Shown here: positions 43,271-51,843 of the stretch, one piece after another
Position numbering within the stretch: the stretch's first letter is position 1
How the letters are laid out: every line of letters begins with the position of its first letter
Assembly (NCBI RefSeq): GCF_007556595.1
Contig: NZ_VJNB01000009.1
Location: 48,787-112,786, forward strand
Source of the DNA: Tepidimonas alkaliphilus
GTDB lineage: Bacteria > Pseudomonadota > Gammaproteobacteria > Burkholderiales > Burkholderiaceae_C
Direction: 5' to 3'
Length of the DNA stretch: 64,000 bases
Program-made: the position numbers and the translations under genes
Notes under the pieces: generated by a model
Seen by the model: the letters and a program-made list of their open reading frames with translations, nothing else
What the model was told of the DNA's origin: nothing
Databases searched by the model: none

Positions 43271-44692
43271 ATGAGTGCAACCCATCGAACCACGTCGCGC
43301 CGTGCCGCCGGTGACGCAGGGCGGCAGGGCTTTCAATATTCGACCGCGCAGCTGGAGGAGCTGGCCGATCTGGCGCTGAAGCACGCGCGTGCGCTCGGCG
43401 TGGCCGACGCCGCCGTCGAGGTGTCGGAAGGCTGCGGTCTGAGCGTGTCGGTGCGCCGCGGCGCGCTGGAAAACGTCGAGCGCAACCGTGACAAGGCGTT
43501 GCTGATCACGGTGTATGCGGGGCAGCGGCGCGGCCACGCTTCGACGTCGGACTTCTCGCCGCAGGCGGTGCGCCAGACCGTGCGCGCCGCCTGGGACCTT
43601 GCGCGCTACACCGCCGAGGATCCGGCTGCCGGGCTGCCGGAGGAGACCGACGTCGCCCACGACTACCCCGACCTCGACCTGTTCCATCCTTGGCCGATCG
43701 ACGCCGAGCAGGCCGCCGAGATCGCGCTGCGCTGCGAGGCGGCGGCGTTCGCGGTCAGCCCCCGCATCACCAACAGCGAGGGCGCGGCGGTGTCGGCGCA
43801 GCAGTCGCACTTCTGGGCCGAGCACATGCGCGGCGGCGAGCGGCGCCGTCAGGGGATCTTTTACGGCGGCTACGCCAGCTCGCGCCACAGCCTGTCGGTG
43901 GCGCCGATCGCCGGCAAGGGCGACGGCATGCAGCGCGACCACTGGTTCAGCTCGCAGCGCAACCCTGCGGAGCTGGCCAGCCCCGAGGCGGTGGGCCGCT
44001 ACGCCGCCGAGCGCGCGCTGGCGCGCCTGAAGCCGCGCAAGATCGCCACCACCGAGTGCCCGGTGCTGTTCGAGGCGCCGCTGGCGGCCGGGCTGCTGGG
44101 CGCCTTCGTGCAGGCCGTCAGCGGCGGGGCGCTGTATCGGCGCACCAGCTTCCTGCTCGACAGCCTGGGGCGGCAGGTGTTTCCGGCGCACGTGGACATC
44201 TTCGAGGATCCGCACATCCTCGGCGCCAAGGGCAGCGCGCCGTTCGATGACGAGGGCGTGCGCACGGTGGCGCGACCGGTGGTCTCGGGTGGCTGCGTCA
44301 AGGGGTATTTCCTTAGCACCTATTCGGCGCGCAAGCTCGGCCTGCGCACCACCGGGCACGCCGGCGGCTCGCACAACCTGCTGATGACCAGCCGCCTGAC
44401 GCAGCCGCAGGACGACCTGCCGGCGATGTTGCGCAAGCTGGGGCGGGGCCTGTTCGTCACCGAGCTGATGGGGCAGGGCGTCAACCTCGTCACCGGCGAC
44501 TACTCGCGCGGCGCGGCCGGCTTCTGGGTCGAGGACGGCGTCATCGCCTACCCGGTGCAGGAGATCACGATCGCCGGCAACCTGGCCGAGATGTTCAAGG
44601 GGATCGTGGCCATTGGCGCCGACGTCTACAACCTCGGCGCCAAGAACGTCGGCTCGGTGCTGATCGAACGCATGAAGGTGGCGGGCAGCTGA
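43271..44692 (+). CDS. pmbA: Metalloprotease subunit PmbA/TldE
   Basis: Partner of TldD in a cytoplasmic heterodimeric protease that unwinds and cuts peptides, first known from microcin B17 maturation. The 473-residue protein has the U62-family regions ITNSEGAAVSAQQ, FDDEGVRTVARPVVSGG and FVTELMGQGVNLVTGDYSRGAAGFWVE (split here across the domain). Like other PmbA it lacks the HExxxH zinc motif of TldD. The ATG at 43271 is the first with family homology downstream. Confidence 0.94.
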   Translation: MSATHRTTSRRAAGDAGRQGFQYSTAQLEELADLALKHARALGVADAAVEVSEGCGLSVSVRRGALENVERNRDKALLITVYAGQRRGHASTSDFSPQAVRQTVRAAWDLARYTAEDPAAGLPEETDVAHDYPDLDLFHPWPIDAEQAAEIALRCEAAAFAVSPRITNSEGAAVSAQQSHFWAEHMRGGERRRQGIFYGGYASSRHSLSVAPIAGKGDGMQRDHWFSSQRNPAELASPEAVGRYAAERALARLKPRKIATTECPVLFEAPLAAGLLGAFVQAVSGGALYRRTSFLLDSLGRQVFPAHVDIFEDPHILGAKGSAPFDDEGVRTVARPVVSGGCVKGYFLSTYSARKLGLRTTGHAGGSHNLLMTSRLTQPQDDLPAMLRKLGRGLFVTELMGQGVNLVTGDYSRGAAGFWVEDGVIAYPVQEITIAGNLAEMFKGIVAIGADVYNLGAKNVGSVLIERMKVAGS

Positions 44693-44706
44693 GGCCTCGG
44701 CGCGGC

Positions 44707-45531
44707 TCAGTCCAGCGGCTGCGCTTGTACGCGCAGCGCGTCGCCCAGCAACCGCAGCGCGACCGCGCCGACGGCTGCGGGGTCGCCGCTGGTCAGCAGC
44801 GCAAGGTCGGAAGCCGCTGGCCCGGGGGGCGCAAGCAGGTTCAGCGCCTGCAGCCGACGCTGCAGCTCGCGCGCCACCGCGGGGGCGGGATCCAGCACCT
44901 CCACGCCGGGGCCGGCCACGCGCTCGATCACCGGGCGCAGGAACGGGTAGTGCGTGCAGCCGAGCACCAGCACGTCGGCGCCGGCCTGCACCAGCGGGTG
45001 CACGTGCTCGGCCACCGCGGCCTCGGTGGCGGGGCCGTCGAGCTCGCCGCGCTCGACCCGCTCCACCCAACCCGGGCAGGCGCGCGCCAGCACGCGCACG
45101 CCGGCGGCGTGGCGCTCGATCAGGCGCGCCAGGCCGGGGCTGGCCACGGTGTTGCGGGTGGCCAGCACGCCGACGACGCCACGGCGCGTGCGCTGCGCGG
45201 CGGGCTTGACGGCCGGCTCGATGGCCACGATCGGCCAGCCGGGGTGGCGTGCGCGCAGCGCCTCGATCGACAGCCCGGTGACGGTGTTGCAGGCCACCAC
45301 CGCGGCCTTGCAGCCGTGCGCGCGCAGGCGCTCAAGCGCATGCTCGGCGCGCACCTGCACAAAAGCGATGGGTTTATCGCCATACGGCGCGTGCGCCGAG
45401 TCGGCCAGGTAAAGCAGCCGCTCAGCGGGCAGCAAGCCGTGCACCGCGCGCAGCACCGACAGACCGCCAATGCCGGAATCGAACACGCCGACCGGGGCGA
45501 TCGCGGCGCTGGCGCGCTCCTCGAGGGTCAT
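44707..45531 (-). CDS. murI: Glutamate racemase
   Basis: Supplies D-glutamate for peptidoglycan. The 274-residue protein has GVFDSGIGGLSVLRAV, and the catalytic cysteines C81 in VVACNT and C192 in LGCTHYPF. It has normal length for the family. It lies downstream of the yqeY-like gene with a 19-nt gap on the same strand, so rpsU-yqeY-murI could form one unit. Confidence 0.96.
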   Translation of the reverse strand: MTLEERASAAIAPVGVFDSGIGGLSVLRAVHGLLPAERLLYLADSAHAPYGDKPIAFVQVRAEHALERLRAHGCKAAVVACNTVTGLSIEALRARHPGWPIVAIEPAVKPAAQRTRRGVVGVLATRNTVASPGLARLIERHAAGVRVLARACPGWVERVERGELDGPATEAAVAEHVHPLVQAGADVLVLGCTHYPFLRPVIERVAGPGVEVLDPAPAVARELQRRLQALNLLAPPGPAASDLALLTSGDPAAVGAVALRLLGDALRVQAQPLD

Positions 45532-45550
45532 GCACAGCGTGGAAGGAGGA

Positions 45551-46015
45551 TCAGCCAGCCAGCGCGGCCTTGACAGCAGCGGAGACTTGCGCCATGTCGG
45601 CCTTGCCGGCGAGTTCCGCCTTGGCCGCGGCCATCACCTTGCCCATGTCGGCGGCGGTTGGCGCGCGTCCTAGCTCCGAGGCAACGCGCTGCACCAGCGC
45701 CTGCACCGCAGCGGCGATCGCCGCCGCGTCCAGGCGCTGCGGCAGGTAGGTTTGCAGCACCTCGGCTTCGGCGCGTTCTTTGGCGGCCAGATCATCGCGC
45801 CCCGCTTGTTCGAATGCGGCGATCGAATCCCGGCGCTGCTTCAGCAACCGATCCACCACCGCGATGACGCCGGCGTCGTCCAGCGCCACGCGATCATCGA
45901 CTTCCTTTTGCTTGATCGCCGCCAGCAGCAGGCGGATGGCGCCCAAGCGCGCGCTATCTTTGGCGCGCATCGCCGCCTTCATGTCGTCTTGGATGCGTTC
46001 TTTGAGGGTCGCCAT
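45551..46015 (-). CDS. GatB/YqeY domain protein
   Basis: A 154-residue protein of the YqeY family, related to the tail domain of the GatB tRNA amidotransferase subunit. It starts MATLKERIQDDMKAAMRAKD and contains ETYLPQ-like LQTYLPQRLD and the MGKVMAAAKAEL helix. Its role is unclear, but YqeY proteins typically follow rpsU, as here. The ATG at 46015 begins the conserved region. Confidence 0.93.
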   Translation of the reverse strand: MATLKERIQDDMKAAMRAKDSARLGAIRLLLAAIKQKEVDDRVALDDAGVIAVVDRLLKQRRDSIAAFEQAGRDDLAAKERAEAEVLQTYLPQRLDAAAIAAAVQALVQRVASELGRAPTAADMGKVMAAAKAELAGKADMAQVSAAVKAALAG

Positions 46016-46190
46016 CCGAGGTTCTAGGATTTTGCGCGCTTGCGGCTGGAGCACCAGCTGGTTTTGTGGGACAACTTGCCTGCTTCAGATGGCGGGGCGC
46101 AAGAAGGAAGCGCTACCCGCCAACGAACCCAACTTAGCCGGGCCGGCGCTTGCGTCAACCGCTCGCCGACTCGCAGGCGAGATCAACAGT

Positions 46191-46403
46191 TCAATACAAG
46201 CGCGGGGGCAACTGCATCGAGCGCACGCGCTTGAGGTGCCGCTTGATGGCCGCCGCGCGCTTGCGCTTGCGCTCGGCGGTCGGCTTTTCGTAAAACTCGC
46301 GCGCGCGCAGCTCGTTGAGCAGACCGAGTTTTTCGATCGTGCGCTTGAATCGCCGCAGCGCGACGTCAAACGGTTCGTTTTCTTTGACGCGAATGGTGGT
46401 CAT
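46191..46403 (-). CDS. rpsU: 30S ribosomal protein bS21
   Basis: A 70-residue, strongly basic protein with [21 protein letters not shown] at the N-terminus; bS21 sits near the anti-Shine-Dalgarno end of 16S rRNA. The Arg/Lys-rich C-terminus ends PPRLY. I chose the ATG at 46403 as the standard start. It heads an rpsU-yqeY transcript with a clear promoter upstream. The 175-nt gap to yqeY holds no further gene. Confidence 0.95.
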   Translation of the reverse strand: MTTIRVKENEPFDVALRRFKRTIEKLGLLNELRAREFYEKPTAERKRKRAAAIKRHLKRVRSMQLPPRLY

Positions 46404-46467
46404 GGGCCTGGGGTTTCCAAAATCAGCGGACTGAAAGAAGCTCACGTCCTTGCTCGTAAAGCCTCCT

Positions 46468-46497
46468 ATTATAAGCTTGTAAGCTTGTCAGAGACAA
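46468..46497 (-). promoter_or_regulatory. Sigma-70 promoter of rpsU
   Basis: The minus strand has TTGTCT (46492-46497), an 18-bp spacer and a perfect TATAAT (46468-46473). The spacer contains the direct repeat ACAAGCTT-ACAAGCTT (46473-46488). The start of transcription would lie near 46461, about 58 nt before the ATG. Confidence 0.7.
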
Positions 46498-46563
46498 CCA
46501 GCCTTGCGCTGTTGGTCAGACCAAAGTGCCAGCACCGCTCACCACGGCAGAGGAGGAGCCCCG

Positions 46564-48048
46564 ATGTTTGAGTCCGCCGCCATCGGCCACCGCGTCGATC
46601 GCGCCACCTACAAGGCCCAAGTTCCCGCCTTGCGGGCGGCTTTGCTGCAGGCGCAATACGAGCTGCTGCAGCGCGCCGACCGCGCGGTCTGTATCCTGAT
46701 CAACGGTGTAGAGAGTGCCGGCCGCAGCGAGACGGTCAACACGCTCAACGCCTGGATGGACCCGCGCCACATCCGCACTGAGGCGTTCGACCCCATGACC
46801 GAGGAGGAGCGTCGCTGGCCGGAAATGTGGCGTTTTTGGCAGGTGCTGCCGCCCAAAGGCCACATCGGTATTTTGTTTGGCTCGTGGTACACCGATCCGA
46901 TTCATTGCCGCATCCACGGACGCGACGACCGCGACCGCTTCGCGCTGCGGCTGGAGCGCATCCGCCGCTTCGAGCGCATGCTGGTGGCCGAAGGGGTGGT
47001 GTTGGTCAAATTTTGGTTTCACCTGTCGAAGAAGGCGATGCGCGCGCGCTTCAAGGCGCTGGCGTCCGACCCGCGCACCGCCTGGCGGGTCGGCCCTCGC
47101 GAGAAAGCGCATCTCAAGCGGTATGACGCCTTCATCGCAGCCGCCGACGAAGCGCTGCGCCGCACCAGTTTGGGCGAAGCGCCGTGGATCGTGATCGACG
47201 GCAGCGATGATGCCTACCGGGAACTGACCGCCGGCCAGCACCTGCTGGCGGTGCTGCGCCACCACGCCAGCCCCGGCACGGTGACGGTGCCGGTGCCGCC
47301 GGCGGTGCTGGAGCCGCCGGCGCGGCCCTCGACGCTGCTGCAGGCGCTCGACTACACGCGCCGGCTGGACGGCGAGCGCTACGAGCGGCAGCTGGCGCGC
47401 TGGCAAGGCGAACTCAACGAGCTCAGCCGCCACCCGAGGATGCGCCAGCGCGCGCTGGTGGTGGTGTTCGAAGGCATGGACGCCGCCGGCAAGGGCAGCA
47501 CGATCCGGCGCCTGACGGCGGCGTGGGACGCGCGCTTCTACCGCGTGGTGCCGGTGGCGGCGCCGAGCGAGAACGAGCGCGCCCATCCCTACCTTTGGCG
47601 GTTTTGGCGCTACATTCCGCCGCACGGGCGCGCGGTGATCTTCGACCGCTCGTGGTATGGACGCGTGCTGGTGGAGCGGGTGGAGGGTTTCTGCAGCGAG
47701 GCCGACTGGATGCGCGCCTACGGCGAGATCAACGCCTACGAGGAGGAGCTGGCCGAGGCCGACGTCATCATCGTCAAGTTCTGGCTGGCCATCACGCCGG
47801 AGGAGCAGCTGCGCCGCTTCCGCGAGCGCGAGACCACGCCCTACAAGCAGCACAAGATCACGCCGGAGGACTGGCGCAACCGCGAGAAGTGGCCGCTGTA
47901 TGAGCGCGCGGTGGAGCAGATGGTGGACCGCACGTCCACACAGCTCGCTCCGTGGCACATCGTGGCCAGCGACGACAAGCGCTGGGCGCGCGTGGAGGTG
48001 CTGCGCACGCTGGCCAAGCGGCTGCGCCGGGCGCTGGACGGCGACTGA
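46564..48048 (+). CDS. pap: Polyphosphate:AMP phosphotransferase (tandem PPK2 domains)
   Basis: A 494-residue protein with two PPK2-type P-loop kinase domains, the class II PPK2 architecture that phosphorylates AMP to ADP from polyphosphate. Domain 2 (about 260-494) has an intact Walker A GMDAAGKGST (305-313) and the lid/Walker B FDRSWYGRVLVERVEG. Domain 1 (about 1-240) has a degenerate loop, GVESAGRSET, lacking the P-loop Lys, as usual for the non-catalytic half. An AGAGGAGGAG ribosome site precedes the ATG at 46564. It stands alone, divergent from rpsU. Confidence 0.92.
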   Translation: MFESAAIGHRVDRATYKAQVPALRAALLQAQYELLQRADRAVCILINGVESAGRSETVNTLNAWMDPRHIRTEAFDPMTEEERRWPEMWRFWQVLPPKGHIGILFGSWYTDPIHCRIHGRDDRDRFALRLERIRRFERMLVAEGVVLVKFWFHLSKKAMRARFKALASDPRTAWRVGPREKAHLKRYDAFIAAADEALRRTSLGEAPWIVIDGSDDAYRELTAGQHLLAVLRHHASPGTVTVPVPPAVLEPPARPSTLLQALDYTRRLDGERYERQLARWQGELNELSRHPRMRQRALVVVFEGMDAAGKGSTIRRLTAAWDARFYRVVPVAAPSENERAHPYLWRFWRYIPPHGRAVIFDRSWYGRVLVERVEGFCSEADWMRAYGEINAYEEELAEADVIIVKFWLAITPEEQLRRFRERETTPYKQHKITPEDWRNREKWPLYERAVEQMVDRTSTQLAPWHIVASDDKRWARVEVLRTLAKRLRRALDGD

Positions 48049-48073
48049 CGCGCGATGGCCGCCCGTCCGCCTC

Positions 48074-48397
48074 TCAGGCGGCCGGCGCCGCCTCGCCGAG
48101 CGGCGGCAAGCCGTGCCGCGCGCGGGCGCGCGCGCAGGCGTCGCTGCCTTCGGCGAACTCGCGGCACGGCGACGGGCGCCATTCGTAGATGCCGCAGGCC
48201 ACCTGCTGGCCCACCGTGCCGGTCAGCGCCACGCAGCGCGGCGGCCAGTGGTCGGTGCCGCGCATGCGCATGGTGGCGCCGGCCACCTCCACCGTCAGGC
48301 TGTCCGGCACGTGGCCGCCGCAGCCTTGCGTTTCATAAACCGAAAAATCGACACGAAACCAAGCGCAGCACGCGCCGCAGCGCAGGCACTCGCTCAT
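48074..48397 (-). CDS. YkgJ family cysteine-cluster protein
   Basis: A 107-residue protein with the CxxCGACC motif at the start (C4, C7, C10, C11) and further cysteines in PPRCVAL, ACGIYEWRPSPCREF, and SDACARA. The pattern fits a metal-binding (zinc or iron-sulfur) CxxCxxCC family of unknown function. It follows argF by 22 nt on the same strand and may be co-transcribed with argD-argF. Confidence 0.9.
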   Translation of the reverse strand: MSECLRCGACCAWFRVDFSVYETQGCGGHVPDSLTVEVAGATMRMRGTDHWPPRCVALTGTVGQQVACGIYEWRPSPCREFAEGSDACARARARHGLPPLGEAAPAA

Positions 48398-48419
48398 CCT
48401 TCCCCGAAAACCGCATGAC

Positions 48420-49376
48420 TCACAGCTTGCCCAGCAGCAGGTATTCCATCAACGCCTTTTGCACATGCATGCGGTTTTCCGCCTCGTCCCAGACGACGGA
48501 TTGCGGGCCGTCGATGACCTCGGCGTCCACTTCCTCGCCGCGGTGGGCGGGCAGGCAGTGCATGAACAGCGCCTCCGGCTTGGCCTGCGCCATCATCGCC
48601 GGCGTGACGCGCCAGGCGGCAAACGCCTTCTGGCGCGCTTCGTTCTCGGCCTCGAAGCCCATGCTGGTCCACACGTCGGTGGTGACGAGGTCGGCGCCGC
48701 GGCAGGCTTCCATCGGGTCGTCGAACACCTGCCAGAAGTCGCCGCGCGGCACGCCGGCTACGGCCGGGTTCACCTCGTAGCCGCGCGGCGTGCTGATGTG
48801 CACCCGAAAACCCAGGATCTGCGCCGCCTGCAGCCACGTGTGGGCCATGTTGTTGCCGTCGCCGACCCAGGCCACCGTGATGCCGCGCAGCGCGCCCGGA
48901 TCCAGCGTGCCGTCGGCGCGGCGACCACGGTGCTCCAGCCAGGTGAACAGATCCGCCAGGATCTGGCACGGGTGGAACTCGTTGGTCAGGCCGTTGATGA
49001 CCGGCACGCGCGAGTGCGCGGCGAAGCGCTCGATCTTGCTCTGCTCGAAGGTGCGGATCATCACCAGATCGACCATGCGGCTGATGACGCGCGCGGTGTC
49101 CTCGATCGGCTCGCTGCGGCCGAGCTGGCTGTCGCCGGTGGTCAGGTGCACCACCGAGCCGCCCATCTGGTACATGCCGGCCTCGAAGCTGACGCGCGTG
49201 CGCGTGCTGGCCTTCTCGAAGATCATCGCCAGCGTGCGGTCCACCAGCGGCTGGTAGCGCTCGTAGGTCTTGAACTTGTGCTTGATGAGGGCCGCGCGCT
49301 CGAACAGGTAGGCGTACTCGTCGGCCGTGAAGTCCTTGAACTGCAGGTAGTGGCGCAGCGTCGTCGGGGTGTTCAT
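48420..49376 (-). CDS. argF: Ornithine carbamoyltransferase
   Basis: Makes citrulline from ornithine and carbamoyl phosphate. The 318-residue protein has the carbamoyl-phosphate site S57-T-R-T60, the FHPCQILADL loop, and the ornithine-binding HCLPAHRGEEV. The start ATG at 49376 overlaps the argD stop in an ATGA, so the two arginine genes are translationally coupled. Confidence 0.97.
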   Translation of the reverse strand: MNTPTTLRHYLQFKDFTADEYAYLFERAALIKHKFKTYERYQPLVDRTLAMIFEKASTRTRVSFEAGMYQMGGSVVHLTTGDSQLGRSEPIEDTARVISRMVDLVMIRTFEQSKIERFAAHSRVPVINGLTNEFHPCQILADLFTWLEHRGRRADGTLDPGALRGITVAWVGDGNNMAHTWLQAAQILGFRVHISTPRGYEVNPAVAGVPRGDFWQVFDDPMEACRGADLVTTDVWTSMGFEAENEARQKAFAAWRVTPAMMAQAKPEALFMHCLPAHRGEEVDAEVIDGPQSVVWDEAENRMHVQKALMEYLLLGKL

Positions 49377-50578
49377 GCGGATGTCTCGTCGAGGAAGGCG
49401 CGCACCTGGGGCACCAGCTTGGCCACAATCTCGTCGGCCTCGGCGCGGCTGAGGATCAGCGGCGGCAGCAGGCGCACCACGCGCTCGGACGTCACCGAGA
49501 TCAGCAGCCCGGCCTTGGCGCAGCGCAGCACCAGTTCGCCGCACGGGCGGTCGAGCTCCACGCCGATCATCAGCCCCTTGCCGCGTACCTCGCGCACGCC
49601 GGGGACGTTCCTCAGCTCGGCCCACAGCTGCGTCAGCAGATGCTGCCCCTGCGTGGCGGCGTTGGCCAGCAGGCCCTCGTCCTCCATGATGCGGATGGTC
49701 TCCAGCCCGGCGCGCGTGGCCAGCGGGTTGCCACCAAAGGTGGTGCCGTGGTGGCCGGGCTGGAACAGTTCGGCGGCCTTCGGGCCGGCCACCACCGCGC
49801 CGATCGGCACGCCCGAGCCCAGCCCCTTGGCCAGCGGCATCACGTCGGGCCGGATGCCGGCCCACTGGTGCGCGAACCACTTGCCGGTGCGGCCCATGCC
49901 GCACTGCACCTCGTCGATCATCAGCAGCCAGTCGCGCTCGTCGCACAGCGCGCGCACGCCGGCGATGTAGTCGGGTTCCAGCGGGTGCACGCCGCCTTCG
50001 CCCTGGATGGCCTCGAAGAACACCGCCACGACGTTGGGGTTGCCGTCGGTGGCGCGCCTGAGCGCCTCCAGGTCGTTGATCGGCACGCGGATGAAGCCTT
50101 CCACCAGCGGCTCGAAGCCCGCTTGCACTTTGGGGTTGCCGGTGGCCGACAGCGTGGCGATCGAGCGGCCGTGAAAGGCCCGTTCATAGACGACGACCTC
50201 GGGTCGCGCGATGCCCTTGGCGTGGCCGAACTTGCGCGCCAGCTTCAGCGCCGCCTCATTGGCCTCCAGCCCGCTGGAGCAGAAGAACACCTTGGCAAGC
50301 CCCGAGCGCTCGCACAGCGCGGCCGCCAGCGGCTCGGTCCACGGGTGGTGGTAGTAATTGCTGACATGGATCAGCTGCGCCACCTGGTCCTGCAGCGCGC
50401 GCACCAGCCGTGGGTGCGCGTGGCCCAGCGTGTTGACGGCGATGCCGGCCAGCGCGTCCAGATATTCGCGCCCCTGGTCGTCCCAGACGCGGCAGCCGCG
50501 GCCGTACGTCAGCCGGATCGGCACGCGGCTGTAAGTGGACATCACATGGGGCTCGGGGATCAGGGCGTCGGTGTTCAT
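49373..50578 (-). CDS. argD: Acetylornithine aminotransferase
   Basis: A PLP enzyme converting N-acetylglutamate semialdehyde to N-acetylornithine; family members also transaminate succinyldiaminopimelate. The 401-residue protein has the cofactor-binding Asp in MIDEVQCGMGRTG (D222) and the Schiff-base Lys K251 in PLAKGLGSGVPIG. It is first in argD-argF-ykgJ on the minus strand and is divergent from the DUF3579 gene. Confidence 0.95.
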   Translation of the reverse strand: MNTDALIPEPHVMSTYSRVPIRLTYGRGCRVWDDQGREYLDALAGIAVNTLGHAHPRLVRALQDQVAQLIHVSNYYHHPWTEPLAAALCERSGLAKVFFCSSGLEANEAALKLARKFGHAKGIARPEVVVYERAFHGRSIATLSATGNPKVQAGFEPLVEGFIRVPINDLEALRRATDGNPNVVAVFFEAIQGEGGVHPLEPDYIAGVRALCDERDWLLMIDEVQCGMGRTGKWFAHQWAGIRPDVMPLAKGLGSGVPIGAVVAGPKAAELFQPGHHGTTFGGNPLATRAGLETIRIMEDEGLLANAATQGQHLLTQLWAELRNVPGVREVRGKGLMIGVELDRPCGELVLRCAKAGLLISVTSERVVRLLPPLILSRAEADEIVAKLVPQVRAFLDETSA

Positions 50579-50689
50579 GGCGAATTCTTCGAGCGTGCGC
50601 GGGCGCCGGTAGCCACCTCATTCTATCGACCCGCGAGCTCTGTTTTCTCGAGGCTTGCCGCCCGCGGTCTTGTTCCGGTTACGATCCCA

Positions 50690-50708
50690 GTCTTCTATAA
50701 GATAGAAT
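50690..50708 (+). promoter_or_regulatory. Promoter/operator of the DUF3579 gene
   Basis: GTCTTCTATAAGAT (50690-50703) matches the reverse complement of the aceA site B in 13 of 14 positions. It overlaps the first base of a -10 hexamer TAGAAT (50703-50708). No good -35 is present at the normal distance. As the ATG is at 50719, the transcript would have almost no leader. Confidence 0.5.
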
Positions 50709-50718
50709 ACTGCGCGAA

Positions 50719-51042
50719 ATGGATGCGCCCCCCGCCCAACATGTTTTTATCCAAGGGGTCACCCGCAGCGGGCGCATCTTCCGCCCCAGCGATTGGGCCG
50801 AGCGCTTGGCCGGCGTGCTCAGCCCCTTCCATCCGCAGGCTGCCAGCGGCCCCGACACGCACTTGCGCTACTCCCCCTGGGTGCAGCCGACGGTGGTGGC
50901 TGGAATCAAATGCGTGGTGGTGGATCGTGCGCTGCGCGACTTTGATGAGCGGGCGTGGGACTTTGTGATGGGCTTCGCGCGTGACAATGATTTGGTCATC
51001 ACCGAAGCCTGCCCAGTGCCTGAACCGCCCAATGCTGGCTGA
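50719..51042 (+). CDS. DUF3579 family protein
   Basis: A 107-residue cytoplasmic protein of the DUF3579 family, a betaproteobacterial family of unknown function. The recognisable segments are FIQGVTRSGRIFRPSDWAERL (residues 10-30, about 21 positions) and a YSPWVQPTVVAGIKCVVVD strand region. There is no ribosome site before the ATG at 50719, and the predicted promoter is so close that the mRNA is probably leaderless. It is divergent from argD and faces the converging rpsT. Confidence 0.88.
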   Translation: MDAPPAQHVFIQGVTRSGRIFRPSDWAERLAGVLSPFHPQAASGPDTHLRYSPWVQPTVVAGIKCVVVDRALRDFDERAWDFVMGFARDNDLVITEACPVPEPPNAG

Positions 51043-51138
51043 GCTTGCGTTGGCGCCTTTTCGTTCAAGCCGACCGTGAGAGCTCGGCGTCGAGGCTTGG
51101 CCGCCGGGCTGAGTCCGCCAACCGGCTAGACAAGGCAC

Positions 51139-51164
51139 AAAAAACGCCTCCTGGCGGAGGCGTT
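51139..51164 (-). terminator. Rho-independent terminator after rpsT
   Basis: On the minus strand the 9-bp stem AACGCCTCC/GGAGGCGTT with a 4-nt loop is followed by a run of six T. It lies about 108 nt beyond the rpsT stop codon. The region 51043-51271 contains nothing else I can support. Confidence 0.85.
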
Positions 51165-51271
51165 GCGATCCGTGCGCGAGCGGATCAGAACGATTGCTGG
51201 CAGCGCACCCGTTCCAAAGCGGACGGCGCGCGGTCGCGCCGATCCGGGCGGATCGCGCAAGGAAGCGTTTT

Positions 51272-51574
51272 TTAGGCTGCAGCGGGCGCAGCGGCCATGG
51301 CCTTGATCTTGGCCGACAGCCGGCTTTTGTCGCGCGCAGCTTTGTTCTTGTGGAAGATGCCCTTGTCGGCGATCGAGTCCACGATGGACTGCATCTGCGT
51401 GAACAGTGCGCTGGCTTGGGCTTTGTCGCCGGCGGCGATGGCCTTTTCGACCTTCTTGATCGCGGTGCGGTATTTGGAGCGCAGCGAGCTGTTGTGGGCG
51501 TTGAGCTTAATGTTTTGGCGGGCGCGCTTGCGTCCCGACTTCAGGCGCGGCGATTTGTTGGACTTGGTAGCCAT
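51272..51574 (-). CDS. rpsT: 30S ribosomal protein bS20
   Basis: A 100-residue basic helical 16S rRNA-binding protein: [18 protein letters not shown], then [13 protein letters not shown], and [18 protein letters not shown] near the C-terminus. I chose the ATG at 51574 (MATKSNKS); an upstream in-frame start at 51586 is unlike the family. It stands alone with its own terminator. Confidence 0.96.
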   Translation of the reverse strand: MATKSNKSPRLKSGRKRARQNIKLNAHNSSLRSKYRTAIKKVEKAIAAGDKAQASALFTQMQSIVDSIADKGIFHKNKAARDKSRLSAKIKAMAAAPAAA

Positions 51575-51843
51575 GGATGACCTCAAAGATCAACGGTTGG
51601 GAGGATGTTGCCAGCAAAACCCACAATTATAGAAGCAAGCATTGCTCGCGGGCTAGTCGAGCCCTGATGCTGTAGCGAGCAAGCTGCACGGTTGAGCTTG
51701 GTCAATGCCGCGTGGACACTCTAGGGCATACTTACGCGGGTCGCGTGCGCGACTCGGCCTCCTGCGGGATCTTCAACCCGCCGGGCACAAGCCCTCTCAC
51801 CCGTTCTCCGCGTTGTTTGTTGTTTTCCTCCGGTTGGTTGTTT

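Noticed and set aside
48420..49946. A longer argF reading frame starting inside argD
   Set aside because: Residues before the ATG at 49376 are an off-frame copy of argD; ArgF proteins start at this ATG, which has the ATGA overlap with argD.
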